Assembly (NCBI RefSeq): GCF_900172365.1 | Contig: NZ_FWFJ01000001.1 | Span: forward strand, 180,898 to 244,897 | Reading direction: 5' to 3' | Source: Roseovarius gaetbuli | Lineage (GTDB): Bacteria > Pseudomonadota > Alphaproteobacteria > Rhodobacterales > Rhodobacteraceae | DNA: 64,000 bases | Part shown: positions 28,494-37,535 of the stretch, piece by piece | Numbering within the stretch: position 1 is the stretch's first letter | Layout of the letters: each line of letters starts with the position of its first letter | Notes under the pieces: generated by a model | Told to the model about the DNA's origin: nothing | The model's database searches: none | What the model saw: the letters and a program-made list of their open reading frames with translations, nothing else | Position numbers and translations under genes: made by a program

Positions 28494-28516
28494 GAAAGAT
28501 CCGATGATCGCGGGGC

Positions 28517-29389
28517 TTAGCCCTGGGCGACCTTGGCCACTTCTGCGGCGAAATCTTCTTCTTTTTTCTCGATGCCTTCGCCTACTTCAAGGCGAATGAA
28601 GCCGGTGATCTCTGCGCCGGCTTCCTTGGCGGCGGCCGCGACGGTAAGGTCGGGGTTCATCACAAAGGCCTGGCCCAGAAGGGTCACTTCGGACATGAAC
28701 TTGGCCATGCGACCGACGATCATCTTTTCGATCACCGCATCGGGCTTGCCGGATTCGCGGGCGATCTCGATCTGAACCTGCTTTTCCTTTTCGACAACCG
28801 CCGCGTCAAGCGAGGCTTCGTCCAGCGAGGCAGGGTTGGTGGCGGCGATATGCATCGCAACCTGACGACCAAAGCCCGCGTCGCCCTTCAGAGCAACCAG
28901 AACGCCGATCTTGCCCATGCCATCGGCGGCGGCATTGTGGACGTAGGACACAACCGTGTCGCCCTCAAGCGCGGCCATGCGGCGCACCGACATGTTCTCG
29001 CCGATGGTGGCGATCTTGGCGTTCACGGTATCGGCAACGCTTTTGCCACCCATGTCAGCCGCCAGAAGCGACTCAAGGTCAGCCGCGCCAAGGGCCGCCT
29101 TGGCGATCCCGGCAACCATGCCCTGAAACTCGGCGTTTTTCGCAACAAAGTCGGTTTCCGAATTCACTTCAACAGCAACCCCGCGGCCACCCTCGACCTG
29201 AACCGCAACAAGACCTTCGGCCGCGGTACGGCCCGATTTCTTGGCCGCTTTCGCGAGGCCCTTGGTGCGCAGCCAGTCAACCGCGGCTTCCATGTCGCCA
29301 TCGGTTTCGGTCAGCGCTTTTTTCGCGTCCATCATGCCTGCGCCCGTCGAATCGCGCAGTTCTTTTACCATTGCAGCTGTGATCGCCAT
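28517..29389 (-). CDS. tsf: translation elongation factor Ts
   Basis: 290-residue EF-Ts, the nucleotide-exchange factor of EF-Tu. The UBA-like N-terminus [20 protein letters not shown] and the TDFVAKN motif that contacts EF-Tu are present. ATG 29389 is preceded by AGGAGAG; five codons further upstream are not needed. It is downstream of rpsB in the usual operon, 75 bases apart with a hairpin in between. Confidence 0.97.
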   Translation of the reverse strand: MAITAAMVKELRDSTGAGMMDAKKALTETDGDMEAAVDWLRTKGLAKAAKKSGRTAAEGLVAVQVEGGRGVAVEVNSETDFVAKNAEFQGMVAGIAKAALGAADLESLLAADMGGKSVADTVNAKIATIGENMSVRRMAALEGDTVVSYVHNAAADGMGKIGVLVALKGDAGFGRQVAMHIAATNPASLDEASLDAAVVEKEKQVQIEIARESGKPDAVIEKMIVGRMAKFMSEVTLLGQAFVMNPDLTVAAAAKEAGAEITGFIRLEVGEGIEKKEEDFAAEVAKVAQG

Positions 29390-29418
29390 CTCGGCTCTCC
29401 TCAAATCAGTCAGGGATT

Positions 29419-29443
29419 GAGGGCAGGCTGTTCCCCTGCCCTC
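29419..29443 (-). promoter_or_regulatory. intercistronic stem-loop rpsB-tsf
   Basis: Perfect 9-bp stem GAGGGCAGG/CCTGCCCTC with a 7-base loop, no T-tract. It could tune the S2:EF-Ts ratio by partial termination or RNA protection. Confidence 0.55.
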
Positions 29444-29464
29444 ATGTCAATGTCGTGACGTCGC

Positions 29465-30253
29465 TCAGCCTTCGGCTGCGGCGGTCTCGGTCGGTGCGGC
29501 CTCGGCGAGCACCTCTTCCATCGGGGCCTCTTCCATGGCGCCAAGATCAACGCCGGCGGCGCCCATCTGGGCGGTCATGCCGTCAAGTGCCGCGCGGCTT
29601 ACCAGATCACAGTAAAGCGCGATGGCGCGGGCCGCGTCGTCGTTGCCGGGGATGATATAGTCGATGCCGTCGGGCGAGCAGTTGGTGTCAACCACGGCCA
29701 CGACCGGGATGCCAAGCTTGTTGGCTTCGGCAACGGCCAGGGCTTCTTTTTTCACGTCGATGACGAACAGAAGGTCCGGCACGCCGCCCATTTCACGGAT
29801 CCCGCCAAGCGAAGCCTGAAGCTTGCCCTGGTCACGTTCCATGCCAAGACGCTCTTTCTTGGTCAGGCCTTCGGCGCCGCCTTCAAGGGCTTCGTCGATC
29901 TGCTTGAGGCGCTGGATCGATTTCGACACGGTCTGCCAGTTGGTCAGCGTGCCACCAAGCCAGCGGTGGTTCATGTAATACTGTGCGCATTTGTCAGCGG
30001 CATCGGCAACCGGTGTCGCGGCCTGACGCTTGGTGCCGACAAACAGGATGCGGCCGTTCTTGGCAACGGTTTCACGGATCACATTCAGCGCCGCGTCCAG
30101 CATCGGAACGGTTTGCGTGAGGTCCATGATGTGGATGCCATTGCGCGCGCCATAGATGAACTCGCCCATGCGGGGGTTCCAGCGTTGCGTTTGGTGGCCA
30201 AAGTGAACGCCAGCTTCAAGCAGCTGACGCATGGTGAACTCGGGAAGAGCCAT
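29465..30253 (-). CDS. rpsB: 30S ribosomal protein S2
   Basis: 262-residue ribosomal protein S2. The start [20 protein letters not shown] and [14 protein letters not shown] are diagnostic, with [12 protein letters not shown] and [12 protein letters not shown] further on. AAGGAAA precedes ATG 30253; the longer frame to 30352 is leader. The last 25 residues are an acidic Ala/Glu-rich extension common in alphaproteobacteria. The promoter is about 120 bases upstream. Confidence 0.97.
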   Translation of the reverse strand: MALPEFTMRQLLEAGVHFGHQTQRWNPRMGEFIYGARNGIHIMDLTQTVPMLDAALNVIRETVAKNGRILFVGTKRQAATPVADAADKCAQYYMNHRWLGGTLTNWQTVSKSIQRLKQIDEALEGGAEGLTKKERLGMERDQGKLQASLGGIREMGGVPDLLFVIDVKKEALAVAEANKLGIPVVAVVDTNCSPDGIDYIIPGNDDAARAIALYCDLVSRAALDGMTAQMGAAGVDLGAMEEAPMEEVLAEAAPTETAAAEG

Positions 30254-30374
30254 GGTCGTTTCCTTTTCCGGTTTTCGCCTCGGTACGGGGTGAGAAGCGG
30301 GATGCTTCAACCGGTGGACAAACAGGGATGTCTCCCCCGTTGGCCCGCCCATACCTGCGGATTACAGTGCCGCG

Positions 30375-30403
30375 CGTATACCGCCCGATGCGCCAACGCG
30401 CAA
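30375..30403 (-). promoter_or_regulatory. promoter of rpsB-tsf
   Basis: Minus strand: -35 TTGCGC (30398-30403), 17-base spacer, -10 TATACG (30375-30380). This leaves a leader of roughly 115 bases, long enough for S2 autoregulation, although no known leader motif was identified. Confidence 0.6.
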
Positions 30404-30512
30404 CCCCTGCCCCCGGTTTTTCACGTTCCCGCGCAAGCCACCGCGCATTGGACCATTGTCGCAAGGCGCCATTGCCCTTAGATACCTGCAAGGATCAGGA
30501 TTTGGATAGCCG

Positions 30513-31211
30513 ATGACCACGCCCTTTGACGAGTTGCAGACCCCCGCCAAGAAACCGCGCCGCTTTGTCGGCCTGCGCGCCAGTTTCCTGACGGGCCTTG
30601 TTGTGATTGCTCCGGTCGGACTGACGCTCTGGCTGATGTGGTCTGTGGTGGGCTGGGTCGACGGCTTCGTTCTGCCGCTTATACCGCAACATTACCAGCC
30701 CGAAAAATATATCGGCATCAATCTGCGTGGTGTCGGCCTGATCATCTTTCTGATCTTCACGGTGATTGTCGGCTGGATTGCCAAGGGGCTGATCGGGCGC
30801 TCGCTGATCGTTTTTGCCGAATCGCTGGTGAACCGCATGCCGGTGGTCCGCTCAATCTATTCGGGCGTCAAACAAATCGCCGAAACCGTCTTTGCCCAAT
30901 CCGAAAGCAGCTTCGAGAAGGCCTGCCTTATCCAATACCCGCGCAAGGATATCTGGGCGATCGGCTTTATCTCGATCGAGGCCAAGGGCGAGATCAACGA
31001 AAAGGCCCAGACCGGCAGCAACCTTGTCAGCGTCTTCGTGCCGACCACGCCAAACCCGACCTCGGGCTTCCTGCTGTTCTTTCCGCGAGAGGATGTGATC
31101 GAGCTCGACATGAGCATCGAGGATGCCGCGAAACTGGTGATTTCGGCCGGCCTTGTCTACCCCGGTCAGGGCAAACCCGGTGCCGAGGCCCCCAAACCCA
31201 AGGCGTCCTGA
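30513..31211 (+). CDS. DUF502 family membrane protein
   Basis: 232-residue protein of the DUF502 family. Two hydrophobic segments (about residues 24-50 and 70-95) are followed by a soluble C-terminal domain containing RSIYSGVKQIAETVF, IGFISIEAKGEIN and VFVPTTPNPTSGFLLFF, which are hallmarks of the family. Function unknown; relatives occur widely in bacteria and plants. The basic N-terminus suggests cytoplasmic orientation of residue 1. Confidence 0.85.
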   Translation: MTTPFDELQTPAKKPRRFVGLRASFLTGLVVIAPVGLTLWLMWSVVGWVDGFVLPLIPQHYQPEKYIGINLRGVGLIIFLIFTVIVGWIAKGLIGRSLIVFAESLVNRMPVVRSIYSGVKQIAETVFAQSESSFEKACLIQYPRKDIWAIGFISIEAKGEINEKAQTGSNLVSVFVPTTPNPTSGFLLFFPREDVIELDMSIEDAAKLVISAGLVYPGQGKPGAEAPKPKAS

Positions 31212-31217
31212 GCCTTT

Positions 31218-31266
31218 CATCGTTCCATAAATACTCAAAATCCGGCGGGGGCCATCGCCCCCGCCC
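31218..31266 (-). terminator. 3' element behind 3-hydroxybutyrate dehydrogenase (hairpin plus GGATTTTGAGTATTT...GATGAAAG)
   Basis: On the minus strand, 14 bases after the stop: a perfect 9-bp stem GGCGGGGGC/GCCCCCGCC (31244-31265), then GGATTTTGAGTATTTATGG and AACGATGAAAG. The tail matches the yicC 3' element at nearly every position. Confidence 0.6.
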
Positions 31267-31279
31267 TTGCGATCATCGC

Positions 31280-32053
31280 TTAAAGCGCGGTCCAGCCGCC
31301 ATCGACACTGATCGTAGTGCCGGTGATCTGCGCCGCCGCATCCGAGCACAGGAAAAGCGCCGTGCCGCCAAGCTGCTCAACGGTCGCGAACTCTTTCGAG
31401 GGCTGGCGTTCCAGCATCACCTTCTTGATCACCTCGTCGCGATCCATGTCGTATTTCTTCATGGTATCGGGGATCTGCGCCTCGACCAGCGGCGTCAGGA
31501 CATAACCCGGACAGATCGCATTGGCGGTGATCGGTTCCTGCGCGGTTTCAAGGGCGACGACCTTGGTCATGCCGACGATGCCGTGCTTGGCGGCCACATA
31601 GGCCGATTTATAGGGGCTCGCCGTAAGACCATGCGCGCTTGCGATATTGATCACCCGGCCCCAGCCGACGGCGCGCATCTTTGGCAGCGCGGCGGCGGTG
31701 GTGTGAAACGCCGAATTCATGTTGATCGCGATGATCGCATTCCATTTGTCGGTCGGAAATTCGTCAATCGGCGCGACGTGCTGAATGCCGGCGTTGTTGA
31801 TCAGGATGTCACAGGTGCCTGCCTGTTCGATCAGGGCGCGGCATTGCTCCGCGTCGGACATATCCGCCTTGATATAGCGCGCGGTGACGCCGTGCTCTTT
31901 GGCGATCTCTGCCGCAAGCGCGTGATCCTCGTCCGAATCGGTAAAGGAATTGAGAACGACGTTCACACCCGCACGTGCAAGCTCCTGCGCGATCCCCAAA
32001 CCGATGCCGGAATTCGATCCGGTGATGACTGCTGTTTTACCTTTGACGCTCAT
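31280..32053 (-). CDS. 3-hydroxybutyrate dehydrogenase (SDR family)
   Basis: 257-residue short-chain dehydrogenase. The NAD-binding motif is TGSNSGIGLGIA, catalytic Ser and Tyr-Lys are in INIASAHGL and YKSAYVAAKHG. The start MSVKGKTAVITGSNSGIGL and the later LTPLVEAQIPD are typical of D-3-hydroxybutyrate dehydrogenase, which links polyhydroxybutyrate or ketone-body catabolism to acetoacetate. GGGAGA lies 8 bases before ATG 32053. Monocistronic. Confidence 0.9.
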   Translation of the reverse strand: MSVKGKTAVITGSNSGIGLGIAQELARAGVNVVLNSFTDSDEDHALAAEIAKEHGVTARYIKADMSDAEQCRALIEQAGTCDILINNAGIQHVAPIDEFPTDKWNAIIAINMNSAFHTTAAALPKMRAVGWGRVINIASAHGLTASPYKSAYVAAKHGIVGMTKVVALETAQEPITANAICPGYVLTPLVEAQIPDTMKKYDMDRDEVIKKVMLERQPSKEFATVEQLGGTALFLCSDAAAQITGTTISVDGGWTAL

Positions 32054-32163
32054 GCCCATTCTCCCAATTCGTGTTGCAGGCGCAGCATAGGTGCTGCAGA
32101 TGCGAATTGCACGAGGCTTGGCGATCACGTCCCTGAGAGGCGAAGGCGGGCTTGCTTCTGGTC

Positions 32164-32190
32164 AAAAAAAACGCCCGCGCGAAGCGGGCG
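32164..32190 (-). terminator. terminator of the 32.2-kb small RNA
   Basis: 7-bp stem CGCCCGC/GCGGGCG with a TTCGC loop followed by eight T residues on the minus strand. No protein gene ends just upstream of it, which is what points to an RNA gene. Confidence 0.9.
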
Positions 32191-32239
32191 TCAAGTTATT
32201 GAGGCAGGTTTCATACAGGCAAGAAACCTATCGAGCAGT
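32164..32239 (-). ncRNA. candidate small RNA of about 76 nt with its own promoter and intrinsic terminator
   Basis: The minus strand shows a complete small transcription unit. A good promoter (32246-32274) is followed by a hairpin AGGTTTC/GAAACCT (32223-32229 with 32206-32212, 10-base loop TTGCCTGTAT), a single-stranded linker CTGCCTCAATAACTTGA, and a terminator hairpin CGCCCGC/GCGGGCG ending in eight T residues (32171-32164). No ORF with a ribosome-binding site lies in it. It is between two divergently oriented protein genes and reads away from the binding-protein gene. Two hairpins, an unstructured middle and a T-run resemble Hfq-dependent base-pairing sRNAs. Confidence 0.65.
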
Positions 32240-32245
32240 GACACC

Positions 32246-32274
32246 TTTATAAGCAATCCAGCGCCGCAGTCCAA
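32246..32274 (-). promoter_or_regulatory. sigma-70-like promoter of the 32.2-kb small RNA
   Basis: Minus strand -35 TTGGAC (32269-32274), spacer 17, -10 TATAAA (32246-32251). The predicted start is near 32239. Confidence 0.6.
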
Positions 32275-32353
32275 GCTAAAAGTTTGATAATGCATGAATC
32301 CAGCCTTAGGGTCCGGGCCAGAGAAACAAGGATTATTGGGGATTGTCGCCAAA

Positions 32354-34180
32354 ATGAGATCAGATATTTTCCGCTTTGCCCGCGCCGGATTGCTCCTCTG
32401 CGCCTTGGCCGTGATGGCCGCACCGGGCGCGGCGGAGCCCGCCCATGGCATAGCTATGTATGGCGATCCCGCCCTACCACCTGATTTTGTGTCTCTCCCC
32501 TACGCCAACCCCGACGCGCCCAAGGGCGGACAGGTGGTGACCGGCAATGTCGGCGGCTTTGATTCGCTCAATCCGTTCATCCTGCGCGGCACCGCGCCGT
32601 GGCAATTGGCAAGCCTCACCCACGAGAGCCTGATGGGGCGATCGATGGACGAACCGTTCTCACTTTACGGCCTTTTGGCCGAATCGGTCGAGACCGGACC
32701 GAATCGCGACTGGGTCGAATTCACCCTGCGCGAGGGCGCGCGCTTCTCGGATGGAAGCCCGGTTACCGTCGAGGATGTGATCTGGTCCTACCGCGAACTT
32801 GGTACAAACGGGCACCCGCGCTATCGCGGCTTCTGGCAGAAGATCGCCGACATCGCCAAGACCGGCCCGCGCAGCCTGCGCCTGACCTTCAATGAAGAGG
32901 ACCGCGAGTTGGCCCTTCTCGCCGGCCTGCGCCCGATTCTGCAAAAGGCCCAGTGGCAGGGCCGCGATATAAGTGAGGCGGGGATAGAGGATATCCCGCT
33001 TGGCACCGGCCCCTACGTGGTCGAGAGCTATGATATTGACCGCTCTGTCGTGCTGCGTCGCAATCCCGAGTATTGGGGCAAGAATCTGGCGTTTCGGCGC
33101 GGCACCAACAACTTTGATGAAATCCGCATCGAGTTTTACGGCGATGACACCGTGTTGAAAGAGGCGTTCAAGGCCGGGCTGATCAGTTATGTGCGCGAAT
33201 TCAACGCCGATGCCTGGGCCAATCAGTATGACTTTCCCGCCCTCGAGCGCGGTGAGATCGTCAAATCAGAGGTGCCGCATCAAAAGCCCTCGGGCATGAC
33301 CGGTTTCGTGATGAACACCCGGCGCGCGCCACTGGATGACTGGCGGGTGCGCGAGGCTCTGATCACGGCGTTCAACTTTGAGTATATCAACGACACCCTG
33401 ACCGGCGGGCGTCAGCCGCGCATCACCTCGTATTTCTCGAACTCCGAACTGGCGATGGATCATGGGCCCGCCACCGGCCGGGTGCGCGAACTGCTCACGC
33501 CCTTCGCCGACACGCTTTTGCCCGGCGCGCTTGAGGGCTACGCGCTGCCCGTAAGCGACGGCACTGCGCGCAACCGCCGCAACATCCGCGCCGCCATGGC
33601 GCTTTTGAACGCGGCCGGCTGGACGGTTCAGGATGGTCGCCTTGCGAATGCCGAGGGCCAGCCGCTTGAATTGACGGTCTTGTTGCAACAAGACGGCTTG
33701 ATCGGTCAGGCGACGGCGATGATGGATATCTATGCCCGCGCGCTTGAGCGGCTTGGCATCACCCTCACCACCCAGATGACCGACAAGGCGCAATACGCCG
33801 AGCGCGAGGCCCAGTACGACTTTGACCTCACCCTGATGCGCCGGTCTCTGTCGCTCAGCCCCGGCAACGAGCAGATGTTCTATTGGGGCTCGCAAGGCGT
33901 GAACCAACCCGGAAGCCGCAACCTCATGGGCATGGTCTCGCCCGCCGCCGAGGCGATGATCACCCATATGCTTCAGGCCAGGGACCGGGCCGAGTTTGTC
34001 GCCGCCACCCGCGCGCTTGACCGGGTGCTGACCACCGGGCGCTATGTGATCCCGATCCATCAATATAGCGTCGGGCGTATTGCCCATAAGTCACAGTTGA
34101 AATATCCAAGCGACCACCTGCCGATCTACGGGGATGGAATTGGATTTCTTCCCGAGGTATGGTGGTACGAGGCAGATTAA
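32354..34180 (+). CDS. extracellular solute-binding protein, YejA-like oligopeptide family
   Basis: 608-residue periplasmic binding protein of ABC family 5 (peptide/nickel class). The signal peptide is about 30 residues (LLLCALAVMAAPGAAEPAHG). Family-5 features follow: GGFDSLNPFILRG, FTLREGARFSDGSPVT, LGTGPYVVESY and ALITAFNFEYIND, closest by eye to YejA of the YejABEF oligopeptide importer. No permease or ATPase gene adjoins it, so it is an orphan here. Start choice is uncertain: 32354 gives the signal peptide directly; an ATG at 32294 would put 20 residues ahead of it. Confidence 0.85.
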   Translation: MRSDIFRFARAGLLLCALAVMAAPGAAEPAHGIAMYGDPALPPDFVSLPYANPDAPKGGQVVTGNVGGFDSLNPFILRGTAPWQLASLTHESLMGRSMDEPFSLYGLLAESVETGPNRDWVEFTLREGARFSDGSPVTVEDVIWSYRELGTNGHPRYRGFWQKIADIAKTGPRSLRLTFNEEDRELALLAGLRPILQKAQWQGRDISEAGIEDIPLGTGPYVVESYDIDRSVVLRRNPEYWGKNLAFRRGTNNFDEIRIEFYGDDTVLKEAFKAGLISYVREFNADAWANQYDFPALERGEIVKSEVPHQKPSGMTGFVMNTRRAPLDDWRVREALITAFNFEYINDTLTGGRQPRITSYFSNSELAMDHGPATGRVRELLTPFADTLLPGALEGYALPVSDGTARNRRNIRAAMALLNAAGWTVQDGRLANAEGQPLELTVLLQQDGLIGQATAMMDIYARALERLGITLTTQMTDKAQYAEREAQYDFDLTLMRRSLSLSPGNEQMFYWGSQGVNQPGSRNLMGMVSPAAEAMITHMLQARDRAEFVAATRALDRVLTTGRYVIPIHQYSVGRIAHKSQLKYPSDHLPIYGDGIGFLPEVWWYEAD

Positions 34181-34213
34181 ATAAAAACAGGCAATAAACG
34201 ATAGGCAGGAGCT

Positions 34214-34327
34214 ATGCGAAAACTGATTGCATTCGCCCTTATTTCCCTGATGGCCAGCTGTGCCACCGTGGATGGCGTGGGTCGCGACATATCCGGTGCA
34301 GCGCGCGGCGTTCAGAGCTGGTTCTGA
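34214..34327 (+). CDS. entericidin-like small lipoprotein
   Basis: 37-residue peptide not reported by length-limited gene finding. It starts MRKLIAFALISLMASC, a signal peptide with lipobox (LMAS-C16), and continues ATVDGVGRDISGAARGVQSW, the compact pattern of entericidin A/B lipoproteins (C-x-T-V-x-G-x-G-x-D-I-x-x-A). AGGAG lies just before the ATG. Entericidins are membrane-bound toxin/antidote-like lipoproteins linked to stationary phase in enterics; a similar role here is inference. No partner entericidin gene was found. The 148 bases after it, before alr, hold no clear element. Confidence 0.75.
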   Translation: MRKLIAFALISLMASCATVDGVGRDISGAARGVQSWF

Positions 34328-34475
34328 CGGCCCGGCACCTTTACCGTCCTTATTCTTTCCCTCTCTCGGGCCATTGGCACCGGGATAATTCTTTGCGCGC
34401 GCCATATCCGCCCAACTGCGGCGTAGGCGCGCGCTTTCCCCTTGACCCTCACGCCCATCCTGTCAAAACCTGCCC

Positions 34476-35513
34476 ATGAGCACCGCAATCCTTACCATTG
34501 ACCTTGATGCCATCGTCGCCAACTGGCGCGCCCTGGATGCCATGACCGAGGGCGAAACCGCCGCTGTGGTCAAGGCAGATGCCTATGGGCTTGGCCTCAC
34601 GCGTGTGGCCCGCGCCCTTGCCCGCGCCGGCGCCCGCAGCTTTTTCGTCGCCGTCGCCGAAGAGGGCGCCGCCCTGCGCGAGGCCCTTGGGCCGGGGCCG
34701 ACGATCTATGTGTTTTCCGGCCATATGCGCGGCGATGCCGATATGATCGGCGACATGGATCTTGTGCCGATGATCAACTCGCTTGATCAGCTGATCCGCC
34801 ATGTCGAGGCCCTGCCGGATCAGCCCTTTGGCATTCAACTTGACAGCGGCATGAACCGGCTTGGCATGGAGCCCGGCGAATGGGCCGCCGTGCGCCAGAT
34901 CGCCATGGCCCAAAAGCCGCGCCTGATCATGAGCCATCTCGCCTGCGCCGATGAGCCAGAGCATGCGATGAACCCGCAACAACTCGCGGCCTTCCTTGAG
35001 ATGACCGACGACATCGACGTGCCGCGCAGCTTTGCCAATACCGGCGCGATCCTGCTGGATGAGGCCTATCATTTTGACCTGAGCCGTCCGGGGATCGGCG
35101 TCTATGGCGGGCGTCCCTTCGTGGATGCGCGCCCGGTGGTGACGCTTGATATTCCGGTGATTCAGTGCCGCGACCTGAGCGCGGGTGAAACCGTCGGCTA
35201 TGGCAACAGCTTTACCGCCAGCCGCGACACGCGGATTGCGACCATCTCGGGGGGCTATGCCGATGGCATCATTCGCGCGATGGGCCCCAAAACCGTGCTT
35301 TGGGCCGAGGATACCCCCTGCCCCATTGCCGGGCGCATTTCGATGGATCTGATCGGCGTTGATATTACCGATCTTGGCTATGATCCGAAAACGCTTGAGC
35401 TTTTGGGGCGCCATCAGTGCATCGACACGCTGGCCGATAATGCAGGCACCATCGGCTATGAAATTCTGACATCATTGGGGGCGCGCTATATGCGGCGATA
35501 TCTGGGCGGATGA
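34476..35513 (+). CDS. alr: alanine racemase
   Basis: 345-residue PLP enzyme interconverting L- and D-alanine for peptidoglycan. The PLP lysine is K33 in [11 protein letters not shown] and the C-terminal catalytic tyrosine region is [11 protein letters not shown]. The fold is complete (TIM barrel plus beta domain with [13 protein letters not shown]). It overlaps the mlaE-like start by ATGA, making it the first gene of a four-gene coupled set. Confidence 0.95.
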   Translation: MSTAILTIDLDAIVANWRALDAMTEGETAAVVKADAYGLGLTRVARALARAGARSFFVAVAEEGAALREALGPGPTIYVFSGHMRGDADMIGDMDLVPMINSLDQLIRHVEALPDQPFGIQLDSGMNRLGMEPGEWAAVRQIAMAQKPRLIMSHLACADEPEHAMNPQQLAAFLEMTDDIDVPRSFANTGAILLDEAYHFDLSRPGIGVYGGRPFVDARPVVTLDIPVIQCRDLSAGETVGYGNSFTASRDTRIATISGGYADGIIRAMGPKTVLWAEDTPCPIAGRISMDLIGVDITDLGYDPKTLELLGRHQCIDTLADNAGTIGYEILTSLGARYMRRYLGG

Positions 35514-36295
35514 CGTATCTTATGTCATTCTTGGCCGCGATCGGGCGGTATGTGCTGGGCGCCTTGGCGGCCGTCGGGCGGATTGCCCTGTTTGCCACGC
35601 GCACCGTGAGCCACCTTGCGCGCCCGCCATTTTACTGGAGCGAGTTTGGCCATGCTTTGGTGCAGATCGGCTGGCTGTCGCTGCCGGTTGTGGGCATGAC
35701 GGCGCTGTTCACCGGCGGCGCGCTCGCGCTTCAGATTTACGCCGGCGGCGCACGTTTCAACGCCGAAACCGTGGTGCCCTCGATTGTCGCCATCGGCCTG
35801 ACGCGCGAACTCGGCCCGGTGCTTGGCGGCTTGATGGTTGCGGCACGGGTTGCGTCTAGCATCGCCGCCGAGATCGGCACCATGAAGGTGACCGAGCAGA
35901 TCGACGCGCTCACCACCCTGTCGACCCATCCGATGAAATACCTCACCCTGCCCCGCGTTCTTGCGGCCACGCTTGCCGTGCCGCTTCTGGTTGGTGTTGG
36001 CGATGCCCTTGGCATCATGGGCGGCTTTCTTGTCGGCGTCGGGCGGCTTGATTTCGGCGCGGCGACCTACCTGCACAACACGATTGATTTCCTCGAAAAC
36101 TGGGATGTCATTTCGGGCATGATCAAGGGCGCGGCCTTTGGCTTTATCGTGGCCTTGATGGGGTGCTATTACGGGATGAATTCGGGGCGCGGCGCACAGG
36201 GCGTCGGCAGCGCCACCAAGACCGCCGTGGTGGCCGCAAGCGTGCTTATCCTTGCGTCAAACTACCTTCTGACAGAGTTGTTTTTCTCAGCATGA
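35510..36295 (+). CDS. MlaE family ABC transporter permease
   Basis: 261-residue permease of phospholipid/organic-solvent transport (MlaE/Ttg2B/YrbE). Family landmarks: [32 protein letters not shown] and [16 protein letters not shown]. About five membrane segments. It acts with the adjacent ATPase in moving lipids between inner and outer membrane. No substrate-binding MlaD (MCE) gene follows, which is unusual. ATGA overlaps at both ends. Confidence 0.92.
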   Translation: MTYLMSFLAAIGRYVLGALAAVGRIALFATRTVSHLARPPFYWSEFGHALVQIGWLSLPVVGMTALFTGGALALQIYAGGARFNAETVVPSIVAIGLTRELGPVLGGLMVAARVASSIAAEIGTMKVTEQIDALTTLSTHPMKYLTLPRVLAATLAVPLLVGVGDALGIMGGFLVGVGRLDFGAATYLHNTIDFLENWDVISGMIKGAAFGFIVALMGCYYGMNSGRGAQGVGSATKTAVVAASVLILASNYLLTELFFSA

Positions 36296-37038
36296 TAGAG
36301 CTTACCGACGTTCGCAAAGCCTTTGGCAACAATCACGTTCTGCGTGGCGTGAACCTGACCATTGAATCGGGCACCTCGATGGTGATCATCGGCGGGTCCG
36401 GCACCGGGAAATCCGTTGCCCTGAAATGCATCCTCGGTCTGATCAGCCCCGATAGCGGCACCATCACGCTGGATGGCAAGGATGTCACCACCGGCGACCG
36501 CGACGCGTTTCTGGCGCGCTTTGGCATGCTGTTTCAGGGCGGCGCCCTGTTTGACTCGCTGCCTGTCTGGCAAAACGTCGCCTTTCGCCTGTTGCGCGGC
36601 TCGCTGGCGCGCCCCAAGGACGAAGCCCGCGAAATCGCGATTGAAAAGCTGCGGCGTGTGGGCCTCAAACCCGATGTGGCCGATAAATTCCCCGCCGAAT
36701 TGTCTGGTGGCATGCAAAAGCGCGTCGGCCTTGCCCGTGCCATCGCCGCCGAGCCCGAGATCATCTTTTTCGACGAGCCGACCACCGGGCTTGATCCGAT
36801 CATGTCTGGCGTTATCAACGAGTTGATCCGCGAAATCGTGGTCGAGATGGGCGCCACCGCAATGACCATCACCCACGACATGACAAGCGTGCGCGCGATT
36901 GCCGACAATATCGCCATGCTGCACGACGGGGTGATCAAATGGACCGGCCCGGTTGGCCAGATGGACAATTCCGGCGATCCCTACCTTGACCAGTTCATCC
37001 ACGGCCGCGCCGAGGGGCCGATCGAGGCGGTCCGGTGA
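36292..37038 (+). CDS. MlaF family ABC transporter ATP-binding protein
   Basis: 248-residue ATPase partner of the MlaE-like permease. Walker A IGGSGTGKSVALK has the Mla-type SV after GK(S), signature ELSGGMQKRVGLARA, Walker B IIFFDEPTTGLDP, and switch histidine ITHDMTS. The start overlaps mlaE by four bases; the longer frame upstream is inside mlaE. The terminal 15 residues (FIHGRAEGPIEAV) match MlaF tails. Confidence 0.94.
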   Translation: MIELTDVRKAFGNNHVLRGVNLTIESGTSMVIIGGSGTGKSVALKCILGLISPDSGTITLDGKDVTTGDRDAFLARFGMLFQGGALFDSLPVWQNVAFRLLRGSLARPKDEAREIAIEKLRRVGLKPDVADKFPAELSGGMQKRVGLARAIAAEPEIIFFDEPTTGLDPIMSGVINELIREIVVEMGATAMTITHDMTSVRAIADNIAMLHDGVIKWTGPVGQMDNSGDPYLDQFIHGRAEGPIEAVR

Positions 37039-37535
37039 CAGGGCGACAAGCGGCCTTTTGGGCGCTCAAACTCGCCAACCTCGCCCTTCTTGTCCTCTTT
37101 CCAATCGCCTGGTTCGCGCCGCTTATCCGTGCCGGAATCCTGCCGTTCTTCGCGCTGGATCAAAACAGCGTCATCACCGGGTTGCAAAGCCTCTGGGAGG
37201 CGGATGTTTTCCTCGCGCTGCTGGTCACGGTGTTTGCCCTCTTCGCGCCCTATCTCAAAACCATCGGCCTTGCCCTGATCCACTTTCACCTGTTGGAGCG
37301 GCGGGTGCTGCCGGTGCTTCAGGTGCTGGGCAAGCTGGCGATGGCGGATGTGTTTCTGATCGCGCTTTACATCATCCTGTCGCGCTCTGTGGGGCTTGGC
37401 CGGATCGAGACCGCCTGGGGGCTTTACCTGTTCAGCTTTTGCGTGATCGCCTCGGTCATTATCGGCTGGATAACTGAAAAATACCGTGAAAACCGCCACA
37501 TTGTTGAGCATTTGGAAACAAAGAATACTCGGTAA
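37035..37535 (+). CDS. PqiA domain membrane protein
   Basis: 166-residue protein with four hydrophobic segments and the paraquat-inducible protein A domain (KLANLALLVLFPIAWFAPL at the start; ALADVF-like KLAMADVFLIALYIIL later). It starts with GTG overlapping the MlaF stop (GTGA). PqiA-type proteins accompany MCE lipid-transport systems, so its place behind mlaEF supports envelope lipid trafficking. The usual CxxC zinc-ribbon motif of full-length PqiA is absent. Confidence 0.85.
   Translation: MTGRQAAFWALKLANLALLVLFPIAWFAPLIRAGILPFFALDQNSVITGLQSLWEADVFLALLVTVFALFAPYLKTIGLALIHFHLLERRVLPVLQVLGKLAMADVFLIALYIILSRSVGLGRIETAWGLYLFSFCVIASVIIGWITEKYRENRHIVEHLETKNTR

Noticed and set aside
27395..28516. 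luxI-type autoinducer synthase next to luxR
   Set aside because: None of the frames between luxR and tsf or before aroQ has the conserved Arg/Trp/Asp residues of LuxI proteins, so luxR is treated as a solo.
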